Positions 33,140 through 42,166 of a DNA stretch of 64,000 bases are shown here, piece by piece (positions within the stretch are counted from its first letter, which is position 1; the number at the start of each line of letters is the position of its first letter). Source of the stretch: Cyanobium sp. M30B3 (GTDB taxonomy: Bacteria; Cyanobacteriota; Cyanobacteriia; PCC-6307; Cyanobiaceae). The notes under the pieces are model-generated. The model had not been told where the DNA came from, did no database searches, and was given only the letters and a program-made list of their open reading frames with translations. The DNA lies in assembly GCA_018399015.1 (NCBI GenBank), contig CP073761.1:1984001-2048000 (forward strand). Reading direction: 5' to 3'. A program made the translations under genes and the position numbers.

Positions 33140-33936
33140 ATCGGCCCGCCCTGTCTCTGCCATCGCGAACCCTGCAGGCGGTGGCGCAGGGAATGCGGCA
33201 GTTGCATTGCACACCTTCTAGCTGGGCCGATCTGCTGGAGTCCTTTGGCGCCGGAGTAAGAGCGCAACTCGAACCCATGCTCGTGGAACTCACCCGTGAG
33301 GGAGCCCACCCCCGCTTGATCGCGACCCTGCTGGAGGAGCTGGCGTGTGCACGCGGGGAGCTGGAGCAGGAGCGCGAGTGCTGGTCGTTCGTCTGGTCAG
33401 GGCCCAAGCCCCTCCACAACAACGTCAGTGACACCTGGGCCACGATCACTCGAATGATCGACGAGGCCCAGAGCAACCTGCTGATCTCCACCCACAACAT
33501 CGGTCTTTCCAGAGAAATCCGCCAACTCTGCGAACACCTGGCTCGGCGGCTGGCCAGCGGCAGCCTGCAGGAGGTGCAGCTGTTCTTTCACCCCAAGCAG
33601 ATCGAAAACAAGCTGGGACCTGATCCCTTACCACAGATCACTGAGTGGTTTAATCGCAACGTATGGCCCTGGAATCCCAAACCCTTGGCCTACGTCGATC
33701 GCCGTCTGGTGGAACGCTCCCAGGATGGCTGCTATCAGCACGCCAAGGCTGTGATCGTGGACTCGGGCACTCCAAAGGCCAAGGCGCTGATCACCAGCGC
33801 AAACTTCAGCGAAACCGCCCAACGGCACAGCTACGAGGCTGGCTGCCTGCTCACGGCTCCATGGCAGGTGGATCGAATCTCCCAGCATTTCCAGTCGTTG
33901 GTCGGCCAGCGACATTTCGTGCAGCTACCTCTGTGA
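33136..33936 (+). CDS. drmC: DISARM phospholipase D-fold protein DrmC
   Basis: 266 residues. ATG 33136 overlaps the drmB stop (ATGA), supporting it over the GTG at 33124. A single PLD HKD-type motif, YQHAKAVIVDSG followed by ALITSANFSE, starts near residue 200. An earlier region (DEAQSNLLISTHNIG) forms the other half-site strand. DrmC has a PLD nuclease fold and is reported as dispensable for part of DISARM protection. It is the last core gene; no further DISARM gene follows. Confidence 0.88.
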   Translation: MNRPALSLPSRTLQAVAQGMRQLHCTPSSWADLLESFGAGVRAQLEPMLVELTREGAHPRLIATLLEELACARGELEQERECWSFVWSGPKPLHNNVSDTWATITRMIDEAQSNLLISTHNIGLSREIRQLCEHLARRLASGSLQEVQLFFHPKQIENKLGPDPLPQITEWFNRNVWPWNPKPLAYVDRRLVERSQDGCYQHAKAVIVDSGTPKAKALITSANFSETAQRHSYEAGCLLTAPWQVDRISQHFQSLVGQRHFVQLPL

Positions 33937-34280
33937 TGCAAGGAGCGGCCAGTCCTTGATGAATGAAGGCGTGGAGTTTGACGAGCACGCCACCCGGCCT
34001 GCCCCACCTAACGCACCGCGCAAGGCCAGATGCAAGGCGCCACACTGCTCTCCGCAAGGCAGTTGCCGGCTTGCCGGCTTCTACGGGTGCTGTGCCTCAA
34101 TCACCAAACCGCCAGGCATCTGTGAGACAAGGGGCACATTTTCTCCTACACCCCTGCGGGCGGGCGCTTTGAACTTTCCTTGCCGTAAGCACTCGCCTCC
34201 GGCTTTCTGGTGTCGGTGCCAGCAAGTTGGGCTTGGGCTGCATGGCAAGAGCTGGTGCACTGCCAGCCACTGCAAGCACC
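33937..34280. other. intergenic region with degenerate repeat
   Basis: 344 nt without a convincing gene. CACCCGGCCTGCCCCA followed by CACCGCGCAAGG (33990-34025) repeats the DNA left of the hairpin element at 4853-4885, then diverges. Short direct repeats TTGCCGGC follow. It marks a further copy of the local repeat at the end of the DISARM locus. Confidence 0.5.
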
Positions 34281-35039
34281 ATGGCCGCCCCAACTGTCCA
34301 GGCCCAGGCGATCCCGACCTACACCGAGTTGCTTGCCCAGCAGGCCACCAGTCGTCTGGCCTTCGGGCGGATGCTGCTCAACTGGCGGCGCCGCAACGGC
34401 TGGAGCCAGTACACGGCTTTCACCTGGGCCGAGGCGATCGGAGAGCCCAAGCTGGTGATCTCCTACGGCAACCTCTCGGTGATCGAGCAGGGCAAGGCTG
34501 GGGAGCTGCGCCAGCGGGCCTTCTGGCAGCTGTGGGAATTGAACCGCCGCATCGCCGGCCGCGACTGGGGGCGGTTCGGGGATGGGGAACTGCGCCAGAA
34601 GCTGGAAGCCGCTATCCCCCTCGGTGATGCCGAGAGCCCCGTCTGGGGGCCACTGGAGTTCTGGGCCTGTTACGGCGGCCTCCGGCCGGTGCCGGAGGAC
34701 TTCGCTTTGTCCCCGGCGCCAGTGATCGGTCCGCGGCAGGCCACCCTGCTCAGCAACCGCTGGCGCCAGCAGCTGCGCAGCCTGATCGAGTCGCACAACC
34801 TCGATCCAGCCACGGCCCTCGCTGCCCTGATGCAGCTGGCGGGGGAGGAGCACCGCAAGGGCTTCTATGCCGTGCTCACCGGCTTTCGCGCTTACAGCCC
34901 CCAGGAGCTCAGCACCCTCTGGCTCCATGGCGATCGCTACAGGCCCCAGCAGTGGTTGGAGCAATGGATCGCCTCCCTCCCCAGGGAGCGGGTGGACACC
35001 GCAGGGTCCTCAGCGCAACGGCTCACGGCATCGGCCTGA
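34281..35039 (+). CDS. HTH-like cyanobacterial protein
   Basis: 252 residues from ATG 34281. Residues 25-75 (FGRMLLNWRRRNGWSQYTAF then EAIGEPKLVISYGNLSVIEQ) resemble an XRE-type helix-turn-helix with a long insert. The rest is helical with many Trp and Arg and two LWELNRR/WLEQW segments. I do not recognise a named family. It follows drmC by about 340 nt and may be a regulator associated with the island or an independent accessory gene. Confidence 0.55.
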   Translation: MAAPTVQAQAIPTYTELLAQQATSRLAFGRMLLNWRRRNGWSQYTAFTWAEAIGEPKLVISYGNLSVIEQGKAGELRQRAFWQLWELNRRIAGRDWGRFGDGELRQKLEAAIPLGDAESPVWGPLEFWACYGGLRPVPEDFALSPAPVIGPRQATLLSNRWRQQLRSLIESHNLDPATALAALMQLAGEEHRKGFYAVLTGFRAYSPQELSTLWLHGDRYRPQQWLEQWIASLPRERVDTAGSSAQRLTASA

Positions 35040-35246
35040 CGGTTCGACTGGGCAGGCTCTGGGCCGGGCCTCTGCAGCATCGCCAGTAGGGGAGGGGGTT
35101 GGCCACCAGGCCGGCGCACACCCACCGCATCCCTCGGCCAGTCCTCACGCCGCGTCAAGGATCGGGCCATGCGCCCTTCTGCGTCGGGCGTCCTTGCCAC
35201 AGCGCTGCGGCCGGCCGGTGGGGGTGGGGTTCTCCGCCGTCCCCCG

Positions 35247-35876
35247 ATGGCTTCCCCGCTTTTCCCCTCACGCCGCAAGCAGCAGTCCCCAGCTCCCAGC
35301 CGCTCTGCTCTGCGTGCCCGCAATGCCCTGGTGCTGGAGCACCTGCCCCTGGCTGATGCCATCGCTTCCGCCACTGCCCGGCGCCTGTTCCCGCTGGTGG
35401 AGCGGGAGGATCTGATCCAGGTGGCCAGAGAAGCCCTGGTTCGCTCCGCTCCCCGCTGCAGAGCCGGTGAGCCCGCAGAGCCCTATCTGCGCCGCTGCAT
35501 CACCGGGGCCCTGCAGCACCACCTCCGCGATCGGGTGCGGCTGGTGCGCATCTCCCGCCGGGAGCACGAGAAGGGCACCTGCCCGCTCGGCCACATCAGC
35601 CTCGATGCCACAGCCGATGGCGAGCCCTGCCTGCTCGATCAGCTGGCAGCACCAGAAGTCGAGCCGGCCATCAGCGAGGCCATGAATGGCCTGGCGCTGG
35701 AGCAGCTAGTGGAGCAGCTGCCGGCAGCCCAGGCCACGGCCCTGCGGCTCACCGTCCTCGAGGGCCTCTCACTCCGGCAGGCCGCCTCACGGCTGGAGAT
35801 CAGCTGCATGTCCGTGCAGCGGGCCCAGAAGAAAGCCATCGCAGCTCTGCGCCAGCAGCTCGCAGGTGGGGGCTGA
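35247..35876 (+). CDS. small sigma-70 family sigma factor
   Basis: 209 residues from ATG 35247. Region 2-like sequence (LADAIASATARRLFPLVERE then DLIQVAREALVRSAP) and region 4-like sequence (QATALRLTVLEGLSLRQAAS then RLEISCMSVQRAQKKAI) are present. A loop with CPLGHISLD lies between. The size is that of alternative, group-3-like sigma factors. Many picocyanobacterial strains carry such a diverged factor. No anti-sigma gene is adjacent. Target promoters are unknown. Confidence 0.75.
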   Translation: MASPLFPSRRKQQSPAPSRSALRARNALVLEHLPLADAIASATARRLFPLVEREDLIQVAREALVRSAPRCRAGEPAEPYLRRCITGALQHHLRDRVRLVRISRREHEKGTCPLGHISLDATADGEPCLLDQLAAPEVEPAISEAMNGLALEQLVEQLPAAQATALRLTVLEGLSLRQAASRLEISCMSVQRAQKKAIAALRQQLAGGG

Positions 35877-35887
35877 GGCCCCTTCTC

Positions 35888-36082
35888 TCAGCTCTGCTCG
35901 AACACCAGGGTGGAGAGCGGCCACCAGCCGCTACCGCCCTCGTCGTACGCCAGCTCCAGCAGCGGATCGGTGTCGCTGAATTCGGTCGCCAGGTTCAGCA
36001 CGGTGGCGCCGGTCTCAGGGCTGATCCGATCGCGCCAGCAGCGCGAGCCAATCGCCGGCAGGGGTGTCGTGGTGTCAGTCAT
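35888..36082 (-). CDS. small hypothetical protein
   Basis: 64 residues with a compact beta pattern (IGSRCWRDRISPETGATVLN then GGSGWWPLSTLVFE). It converges on the sigma-factor gene with 11 nt between. It has no motif I recognise. The Trp/Gly-rich C-terminus looks like a small folded domain, not random sequence. Confidence 0.5.
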   Translation of the reverse strand: MTDTTTPLPAIGSRCWRDRISPETGATVLNLATEFSDTDPLLELAYDEGGSGWWPLSTLVFEQS

Positions 36083-36085
36083 GGT

Positions 36086-36340
36086 TCAGGGGCTCACCAT
36101 CACCCGGTTGCCAGCGCCGCTGTTGCTCACTGCCGCGAACTGACTGCACTGGGGTGACCAGCAGATCGACCGCCAGCCGGTACTGGCTGGGGTGCTGCGC
36201 AAGGTCCAGCTGATGCCATCGGCGCTGGTCATGATCCGGTTGCCGCTGCCGCTGGTGCTCACCGCCACCAACTGTGTCCTGCCCGCCAGGCTGCTGTACT
36301 GCGTGCCCGTGATATTGGGACCAGTTTTCGCTTTCGCCTG
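36086..36340 (-). pseudogene. fragment of a repeat-containing exported protein
   Basis: The reverse-strand frame contains two diverged copies of one repeat: VAVSTSGSGNRIMTSADGIS then W..., and FAAVSNSGAGNRVMVSP before the stop. Such SGxGNRxMTSxDGxxW repeats form blades in secreted beta-propeller-like proteins. The frame has no credible start, and the upstream side is cut, so this is the tail of a larger lost gene. Confidence 0.55.
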
Positions 36341-36364
36341 ACATGTCTGAGGCGAAGCTGAGAT

Positions 36365-36583
36365 TCAGGCCTCGTTAAGCAGGCTCAGCGCCTCCATCAC
36401 CTGGAGGCGGATGCCGCCCAGTCGGGTCCAGGCCCGCACCGCATCCGCTCTGCTCCGGTAGGGGCGCCAGTCGTCCTCAGCGATGCGGCGCTGGAAATGG
36501 GCCGCCACCCGCCGCGCAACGGCGACATCGCTTCGCCTGGCCAATCGCAGCGTTGTCCCCTCGATCACCACTTCAGCAGGCAT
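36365..36583 (-). CDS. small hypothetical protein
   Basis: 72 residues, basic, with a strand-rich N-terminus (PAEVVIEGTTLRLARRSD) and two helices (RADAVRAWTRLGGIRLQVME). No family recognised. It has an ATG start and is co-oriented with the genes on either side. It could be a small DNA-associated protein, but nothing specific supports that. Confidence 0.5.
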   Translation of the reverse strand: MPAEVVIEGTTLRLARRSDVAVARRVAAHFQRRIAEDDWRPYRSRADAVRAWTRLGGIRLQVMEALSLLNEA

Positions 36584-36643
36584 GGCGTCGGGGAGAGATC
36601 AGGAACTTGCCAGGACCCATTCTCTGCCCTTGTCAGCCCCTAC

Positions 36644-37237
36644 TCAGGCCAGGATCGGGAAACAGCCCTTCAGTCCGTTCACCAGAATCTGAATCGCCAC
36701 CGCAGTGATCAACAGCCCCATCAAGCGCTGCAGCACCCGTTCGCGGGTCTTACCCAGCCAGCCACGCAGCCGCGGCGTGAACTGCAGGAAAAGGTAGAGC
36801 CCCATAGCCATGGCGCCGATCACCAGGCTCACCAGCAGTCGCCCGGTCCAGGTGTCGGGAGCTTCCGCAACCACCAGTGAGATCGTGCCGGGGCCTGCCA
36901 TCAACGGCACCCCGATCGGCACAATCGCCGCTGCCGGATCATCAGCCAAGCCACTTCCCAGCAGCGCCGGCCGCCCCTCCAGCAACCTCAACCCCAACGG
37001 CAGCAGGATCAGGCCACCAGCAACCCGGAAGGCCGGCAGGCTGATCCCGAATAACCCAAGCAGGCCAGATCCCCACCAGCAGGCCACCAACAGCACAGCC
37101 AGGTAGGTGAGCACCGCCAGACGACTGATCCGCCGCAGGCGGGAATCGCTGCCGGCGCCAGCCTGGCCCACAACGCTGAGCAACCCCACCGGGTCACTCA
37201 GCGCCAGCAGACCCACCGCCAGCGTGGACAGGCTCAT
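36644..37237 (-). CDS. MarC family (UPF0056) membrane protein
   Basis: 197 residues with six hydrophobic helices and the MarC pattern: LSDPVGLLSVV in helix 1, FRVAGGLILLPLGLRLLEG in the middle and PLMAGPGTISLVV after it. MarC proteins are inner-membrane proteins whose transport role is unsettled; the historical link with multiple antibiotic resistance was not confirmed. Its start overlaps the stop of the small gene upstream by 4 nt, so they form one transcript. Confidence 0.85.
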   Translation of the reverse strand: MSLSTLAVGLLALSDPVGLLSVVGQAGAGSDSRLRRISRLAVLTYLAVLLVACWWGSGLLGLFGISLPAFRVAGGLILLPLGLRLLEGRPALLGSGLADDPAAAIVPIGVPLMAGPGTISLVVAEAPDTWTGRLLVSLVIGAMAMGLYLFLQFTPRLRGWLGKTRERVLQRLMGLLITAVAIQILVNGLKGCFPILA

Positions 37238-37419
37238 GGCGATGGCGGTGTGATGCCCAGCGCCTGGGCGCCAAAGTGCCGCGTCATGTCGGTCTGCAGA
37301 TGCCAGGCCGTCAGCAATGTTTTGGCGATGCGCCTGAGCTCGGCCACGTCATTGCAGGCATCGATGGCTCTGGCCTGGGTCTCAACAACGAATTGACGAC
37401 TGAGATCTTGATCCAGCAT
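37234..37419 (-). CDS. small helical protein upstream of marC-like gene
   Basis: About 61 residues from ATG 37419, chosen over a longer frame whose leader is unlikely. It is fully helical (LSRQFVVETQARAIDACNDV then AELRRIAKTLLTAWHLQTDM), with a conserved-looking WHLQTDMTRHFGAQALG end. I have no function for it. The overlap with the downstream MarC gene suggests co-translation. Confidence 0.55.
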   Translation of the reverse strand: MLDQDLSRQFVVETQARAIDACNDVAELRRIAKTLLTAWHLQTDMTRHFGAQALGITPPSP

Positions 37420-37527
37420 GATTCCGATGCACTGTTGCAAAACGTTAAGCGGTGGACAAGTGAGGCGCGGCCGGTTTCCCGCACGGTTCCATACACCTGT
37501 GTTGCTGGCTTCGCTCACACCAGCGGG

Positions 37528-38370
37528 CTACCAGAGAGCTGCAGCCGCCTGGGCTGGCGCGTTCACCGGCAACGTGGACACCAACAGCTCAGGACAAAGA
37601 TTTTGCGATTGGAGGATGGCAGACAAATTGAGTTGATCCTCCAAAAGGCAGGCATGCCCACTATCCGGAAGCTGAACGATTGTGGCGTTTGGAAGAAAGC
37701 CTGCCAATCGCTTCGCTTCGCGTTGGGAAGGCAGGAGTCGATCCGCTTCTGAAGCCAGGATTAAAACAGGCTGACGAACGCGATCAAGGGGCAGATCCTC
37801 TAGGCGGAACTGTTTGAGCAATGTCAATCTCCAGGCAGCGCTTTGCGGCTTCACAGCCTGCATGGCAGCTAGCAGCTGAAGCCGTGTTGGCCTGCTGACC
37901 CGATGGGATGCAATCAGAAGATTGCACAGACTAAGGGCGGAGAGATGGTATATCGGTGCGGGCAAAAGCTGAGTTACAGAGCTGCAGGCACTGATCCATG
38001 GTTGACGCTGTGCTGATGAGGCGGGGTTGACCAGAATCAACTGATCACACAGCTTCGGAAAGCGTGTGATCAGTCTCAACGCCAAACAACCACCAAACGA
38101 TTCGCCACAAATTGTGGTCGTGCGCCCAGGATGCCGTTGCTGCTCCATCTGGATCAGAGCGGCGACCTGCTCAGTCAGCTCGTCCCAACCTTTGAGGTCG
38201 TCTGGGGGGATGGATAAACAGCGAATGTCAAAGCCAGAGCTGAGTCCGGCAATCTGGGGTTGCAGCAACGCACCACTGCCGTCCATGCCCGGCAAAAAGA
38301 CAAACAGCGGCCGAGACGGTGTCGCCGTTGTGCAAGCGGTGAGCCGCAAAGTCCTGAAGGTGGTGATCAT
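37528..38370 (-). CDS. alpha/beta hydrolase, phytyl-ester-synthase-like
   Basis: 280 residues with an alpha/beta-hydrolase fold: LFVFLPGMDGSGALL (oxyanion region), nucleophile elbow CGESFGGCLA with Ser, and a late Asp/His pair (ASEADRLLPS and PDSGHACLLED). The sequence style matches the hydrolase half of plant PES/ELT proteins and of the Synechocystis acyltransferase Slr2103. The acyltransferase half is encoded by the adjacent upstream gene (38393-39106), 22 nt away. Together they probably make esters of phytol, diacylglycerol or plastoquinol; the exact product is inferred. Confidence 0.72.
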   Translation of the reverse strand: MITTFRTLRLTACTTATPSRPLFVFLPGMDGSGALLQPQIAGLSSGFDIRCLSIPPDDLKGWDELTEQVAALIQMEQQRHPGRTTTICGESFGGCLALRLITRFPKLCDQLILVNPASSAQRQPWISACSSVTQLLPAPIYHLSALSLCNLLIASHRVSRPTRLQLLAAMQAVKPQSAAWRLTLLKQFRLEDLPLDRVRQPVLILASEADRLLPSQREAKRLAGFLPNATIVQLPDSGHACLLEDQLNLSAILQSQNLCPELLVSTLPVNAPAQAAAALW

Positions 38371-38392
38371 GATCTACGAGTGCTCATCAGCA

Positions 38393-39106
38393 TCATTGGG
38401 CTAACATTTCAGCAATTTGACTCCTACAGTTTTGGGTGATTTCTCTGGCTATAGTGGCGCCGCTGCTGCCACGATACCGAGATCTCCAACTCTCATCAAT
38501 CAGCAGAGGATGGCCAAAAAGAACATCAACATGCCGGTAGAGGATTGCCGAATGCCAACCACCACTTTGAAACAGTGCTTCCGATGGATCGAAGCGCCGA
38601 AACAAGGCAAGCGGAGCCAGCTTTCTCTGCTTTTCCTCCCTTGAAGCAATCGCAACCGGCAGGATCGCCAGGCCATCCACAGGCACCCTCAGGGCAAGAT
38701 GCGCAAAACCCCTGTGGAATGGGCTGAGCTGCTGGGGGGCGTTGACCTTCACCATCGGATCCGCACCCTCAGGAAACACGCCCACCACCTGATTCGCTTG
38801 CAGAAACCTGGCCGACTGCTTAAAGAACGAGGACTGCCTTCGCTGATCAGCCTCTAGCGGAAAGGCACCCATCAGCGCAACTGCCTGCTGCAGTAGCGGC
38901 ACCTGGCTCATGTAATGGTGACAGACGAATCGCACGGGGCGGCTGATTGCCGACATCAGCAGGGGGGCATCTAGCAGGCTGCGATGGTTGCTGACAACAA
39001 GAAGTCTATTTTTGGTGGGTATTCGCTCAAGATTATGCAATGTCACTGACATCCCTGTGGCATCGAGCAGGCTGCGAGACAGTTGCAAGGGGATAGTGCG
39101 TTTCAT
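38393..39106 (-). CDS. PlsC-type acyltransferase
   Basis: 237 residues with the glycerophosphate acyltransferase blocks: VVSNHRSLLDAPLL (NHxxxxD motif I) and VGVFPEGADPM (motif III), then LPVAIASREE (motif IV). It acts at the membrane, moving acyl chains from acyl-ACP or acyl-CoA. It directly precedes the alpha/beta hydrolase gene on the same strand, recreating as two genes the domain pair fused in PES/Slr2103 enzymes. The domain order is inverted relative to the fusion, in which the hydrolase comes first. Confidence 0.8.
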   Translation of the reverse strand: MKRTIPLQLSRSLLDATGMSVTLHNLERIPTKNRLLVVSNHRSLLDAPLLMSAISRPVRFVCHHYMSQVPLLQQAVALMGAFPLEADQRRQSSFFKQSARFLQANQVVGVFPEGADPMVKVNAPQQLSPFHRGFAHLALRVPVDGLAILPVAIASREEKQRKLAPLALFRRFDPSEALFQSGGWHSAILYRHVDVLFGHPLLIDESWRSRYRGSSGATIAREITQNCRSQIAEMLAQ

Positions 39107-39270
39107 GCTTGCAGTCTTGCCACTCTCGGTGATGCGATCGAAGTGTGTTTTCTGATTTCCTCTTTTTTCCGGGGCTGCAGGGTCGTTTACGTCAAATAGT
39201 CTTGAATCAAGAGATGGGACGGTGCGAGCGTCAAGCCTGGCGGATCACCGCACAGTCGAGCCGTGTTGCT

Positions 39271-39534
39271 TCAGGCGGTTCGGGCCAGGGAGGATCTGCG
39301 CCGCCGTCCCAGCGGTTCGATCCACTCGTTCAGCACCTGGCGGTGCCGTTGCAGCTGCGGTGCGACCCGACAGCCCAGCTGGATCTGCCCTTGATCGAGC
39401 AGGCGGCCCAGCCGCTGCATTGCCGCCTGTTCAGCCCTGGTGAGGCGATCTTGCTGGCTCAACAGCCAGTCAATTTCAGCCTGGGTGATCACCCCGGAGC
39501 TGAGGCTCTCAAGGAACAGCTCGCCAGTGGTCAT
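39271..39534 (-). CDS. small hypothetical helical protein
   Basis: 87 residues with an all-helical pattern: MTTGELFLESLSSGVITQAE then IDWLLSQQDRLTRAEQAAMQ, and a basic C-terminus (RRRRSSLART). This style is common among small conserved picocyanobacterial proteins of unknown function. It is divergent from the DoxX gene. No motif allows a function call. Confidence 0.55.
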   Translation of the reverse strand: MTTGELFLESLSSGVITQAEIDWLLSQQDRLTRAEQAAMQRLGRLLDQGQIQLGCRVAPQLQRHRQVLNEWIEPLGRRRRSSLARTA

Positions 39535-39706
39535 GGATTTGTAACGAACTCGTCACATTCTGGCGGTTCGGCGGGGCTTCCGCGAGGCCCAAGGCCCAGA
39601 GCTGCCGCCTGGAAGCCCCGCCATGACAGGGCTGGGCTGGATGCCCGCGGCGCTTCACGTTCCTTAATGAGGCTTGCCATGATTGTTGAAAACGCCTCCC
39701 CACCCC

Positions 39707-40378
39707 GTGTCCACGTCCTCCCTGCTTGAGCTGTTCGGCGGCTTCATGGCCGCCTGTGTCGCCCTCTGGTTCGTGGCGATGAACAGGTTCGTCGCCCTTG
39801 ACAGGCCCGCCTCAAGGTCTGCTCCCCTGACTGGGCTCACGGCAGTCGCACCAGCCGTGCGCGCCTATCTGCAGCGCCCAGGCCTGCTGGCTTCCGTGGG
39901 TCTGCTACTGCTGCGCCTGAGCATCGGCGGGCTGATGATTCACCACGGCCAGGAAAAACTCGCCGATCCCCAGCAGTTCGCCAACACCTATGTGGCCTCG
40001 CTGCACCTGCCCTTCCCGCTGTTCTTCGCCTACGCTGCCGGCTTCTCGGAGTTGATCGGCAGCTGGCTGGTGATCCTCGGCCTGCTCACTCCCCTCGGCG
40101 CCCTGGCCCTCACCGGCACGATGCTGGTGGCGGCCTATCAGCACATCTCCACCGCCGGCTTCAACATCTACGTGCTCGAGCTGGTGCTGCTCTATCTGGG
40201 CGGCAGCCTCGCCCTGCTGTTCAACGGTCCCGGTCGCTTCTCCTTCGATGCCGGCATCGTGCCGACGTTGCTCGATGGCCTCAGCACGGCCAATGACTGT
40301 GAGTCTGCTGTCTCCTCACAGGACGATGGCGAGCAGCATGCCATTCCGGTGACTGTCAACTCCAGCGCCAGGGGATGA
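39707..40378 (+). CDS. DoxX family membrane protein
   Basis: About 223 residues from GTG 39707; a TTG at 39683 is the alternative start. After a first hydrophobic helix, the DoxX core reads LRLSIGGLMIHHGQEKLADP, then FFAYAAGFSELIGSWLVILG and LALTGTMLVAAYQHIS, giving four helices. DoxX proteins are inner-membrane proteins linked to redox or quinone chemistry and oxidative stress. The last 35 residues are polar. It is the last gene before the foreign-looking cluster. Confidence 0.8.
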   Translation: MSTSSLLELFGGFMAACVALWFVAMNRFVALDRPASRSAPLTGLTAVAPAVRAYLQRPGLLASVGLLLLRLSIGGLMIHHGQEKLADPQQFANTYVASLHLPFPLFFAYAAGFSELIGSWLVILGLLTPLGALALTGTMLVAAYQHISTAGFNIYVLELVLLYLGGSLALLFNGPGRFSFDAGIVPTLLDGLSTANDCESAVSSQDDGEQHAIPVTVNSSARG

Positions 40379-40825
40379 GCGCGGTACGTCGTTGTCTTGA
40401 TCCTCTTCCTCTGCTCTATAGTCCCTTCCTCCCAGCCTGTATACGGCTATCGCCCTGAACCTACCGCTGATCTTTGTTGTGGCCCCGGCACCATAGCTAC
40501 CTGATGCCACCTCATCTCTTGAGATTCTGGCGCAAGCTCAGGCCCCTGAGCCTTTTATCATTTAAGTTCTGCGGATCTTCAACCGTAGCGGATCATCCCG
40601 ATTTAACTAACGTTGTCCTTATGAAGGGTGGGTTACTTTTACTGGACTTGTTGGCCTTCCCCAATGTGGGCGGGTCAGACCGAGCCGACATCTTCGGTGA
40701 CAATGAGGATTTTCCGAGAAGCGTTAGGGAACGGGTGCGCCACAACCAATACGGCTGCTGGTTTGAGCCAGTGGCGATTACTGGTTCCTTAACCTAAGTA
40801 TTGCTGGTGGTGGTACGATTCAACA
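40379..40825. other. gene-free stretch at the left border of the foreign cluster
   Basis: 447 nt with lower GC than the left flank. One frame (40474-40797) is open for 107 codons, but its translation is compositionally odd and has no motif, so I do not call it. No tRNA or obvious attachment site was seen. The change in base composition begins here. Confidence 0.5.
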
Positions 40826-42148
40826 ATGGTATTTGATTCTCACCACCCTACTGTGCCGATTGAGTACTTATCTGACCGGGCGCTGGGCGAAGCCTTGCAG
40901 AGCTACGGTTCACCGCTCTACGTGTACGATCTCGATCTCATTGCCCGGCGGTACAAGCAGCTGCAGGACTGCCTGCCGCCCAACTTTCGGCTGCACTACG
41001 CGCTCAAGGCCAACGCAAACCTGACCATCTGTCGGCGCTTTGCCAAGCTGGGGGCGGCGGCGGAGGTGAGTTCCCTAGGGGAACTGATCACGGCGCTGCG
41101 GGTTGGCTTTGACCCAGAGGAGATTGTCTTTACGGGCCCTGGCAAAAGTCGCCAGGAGTTATTGGCGGCCCTGGCAGAGGGTGTGGGCCTGGTGGTGGTG
41201 GAATCCATTGGCGAAGCACGGCGGCTGGATGAACTGGCGGCGGCCCAGACCGTCGTGCAGCCGGTGCTGCTGCGGGTAAACCCGGCCTTTCGCAGCGCCA
41301 ATAGCTGTGAAGTTCGTTCCGGTGGGGCTGATGGAGCGGCCTGCGACACCCTCAAGCCCATCGCGATGAACGGCCAGGGGGCCAGCAAATTTGGTGTGGA
41401 TGAGGCGGCCATGGCGGCCACCCTAGCTGCACTGCTGGAGATGAAGCACCTGGAGTTTCGCGGTATTCACGTGTTTACCGAGAGCAACGTGCTGGACTAC
41501 CGGCAGCTGCTGGCGGCCTGGCAAAACACGGCGGCAATCGCCGCCAAACTGCACGCCTCCGGCATTCCCGTCCACACACTCGACTTTGGCGGCGGCATCG
41601 GCATTGCCTACAACGCCGTCGATGAGGAGTTTGACACGGTGGGCTTCGGGGTGGCCCTGGCAGAACACTTTGCATCTGGTGCCAAACCTCACCACTGCAT
41701 TCTGGAAATGGGCCGCTACCTGGTCGGGGAGGCGGGCTACTACCTGGCCGAGGTGCTGGACGTCAAAGAATCCCAGGGCCAGCGGTTTGTGATTCTCCAC
41801 GGCGGTATCCACAACCTGTACCGCACCCCGGCCATGCAGCCAGCCAGCCGCTACCTGCGGGTGCTGGGCAAGGGCGACTCCCCCACGCGGCCCGCCGTGC
41901 TAGCGGGGCAGCTACCGACTCCTGTGGATGTTATGGTTCGGGAGGTATCGCTGCCGGAGGACATTACCATCGGCGACGTGGTGGCGATCCAAAACTGCGG
42001 CGCCTACGGCTACAACCACTCGCTGACCAACTTTGCCCTGCATCCCTATCCAGCAGAGGTAGCCTTCGCAGGCGGAAACATGGTGGCAATCCGCGATCGC
42101 GGCACCTACGACGACTTCTTTGTCCACCAAAAGCTGGTGGAAATCTAA
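40826..42148 (+). CDS. fold-type III PLP-dependent decarboxylase (LysA-like)
   Basis: 440 residues. The barrel has the PLP lysine in LHYALKANANLTIC, the glycine loop LDFGGGIGIAYN, the phosphate-binding EMGRYLVGEAGYYL, and the C-terminal VAIQNCGAYGYNHS with the active-site Cys contributed across the dimer. It belongs to the diaminopimelate/ornithine decarboxylase group but resembles the subfamily used in natural-product and exosortase-linked clusters, not canonical LysA. It is the first gene of the four-gene cluster. The substrate is probably an amino acid made or used by the next gene. Confidence 0.8.
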   Translation: MVFDSHHPTVPIEYLSDRALGEALQSYGSPLYVYDLDLIARRYKQLQDCLPPNFRLHYALKANANLTICRRFAKLGAAAEVSSLGELITALRVGFDPEEIVFTGPGKSRQELLAALAEGVGLVVVESIGEARRLDELAAAQTVVQPVLLRVNPAFRSANSCEVRSGGADGAACDTLKPIAMNGQGASKFGVDEAAMAATLAALLEMKHLEFRGIHVFTESNVLDYRQLLAAWQNTAAIAAKLHASGIPVHTLDFGGGIGIAYNAVDEEFDTVGFGVALAEHFASGAKPHHCILEMGRYLVGEAGYYLAEVLDVKESQGQRFVILHGGIHNLYRTPAMQPASRYLRVLGKGDSPTRPAVLAGQLPTPVDVMVREVSLPEDITIGDVVAIQNCGAYGYNHSLTNFALHPYPAEVAFAGGNMVAIRDRGTYDDFFVHQKLVEI

Positions 42149-42166
42149 CATTTCCCATAAGAATTA

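Noticed and set aside
40474-40797. 107-codon frame before the foreign cluster
   Set aside because: No start context, mixed hydrophobic and basic composition without domain pattern; looks like chance.
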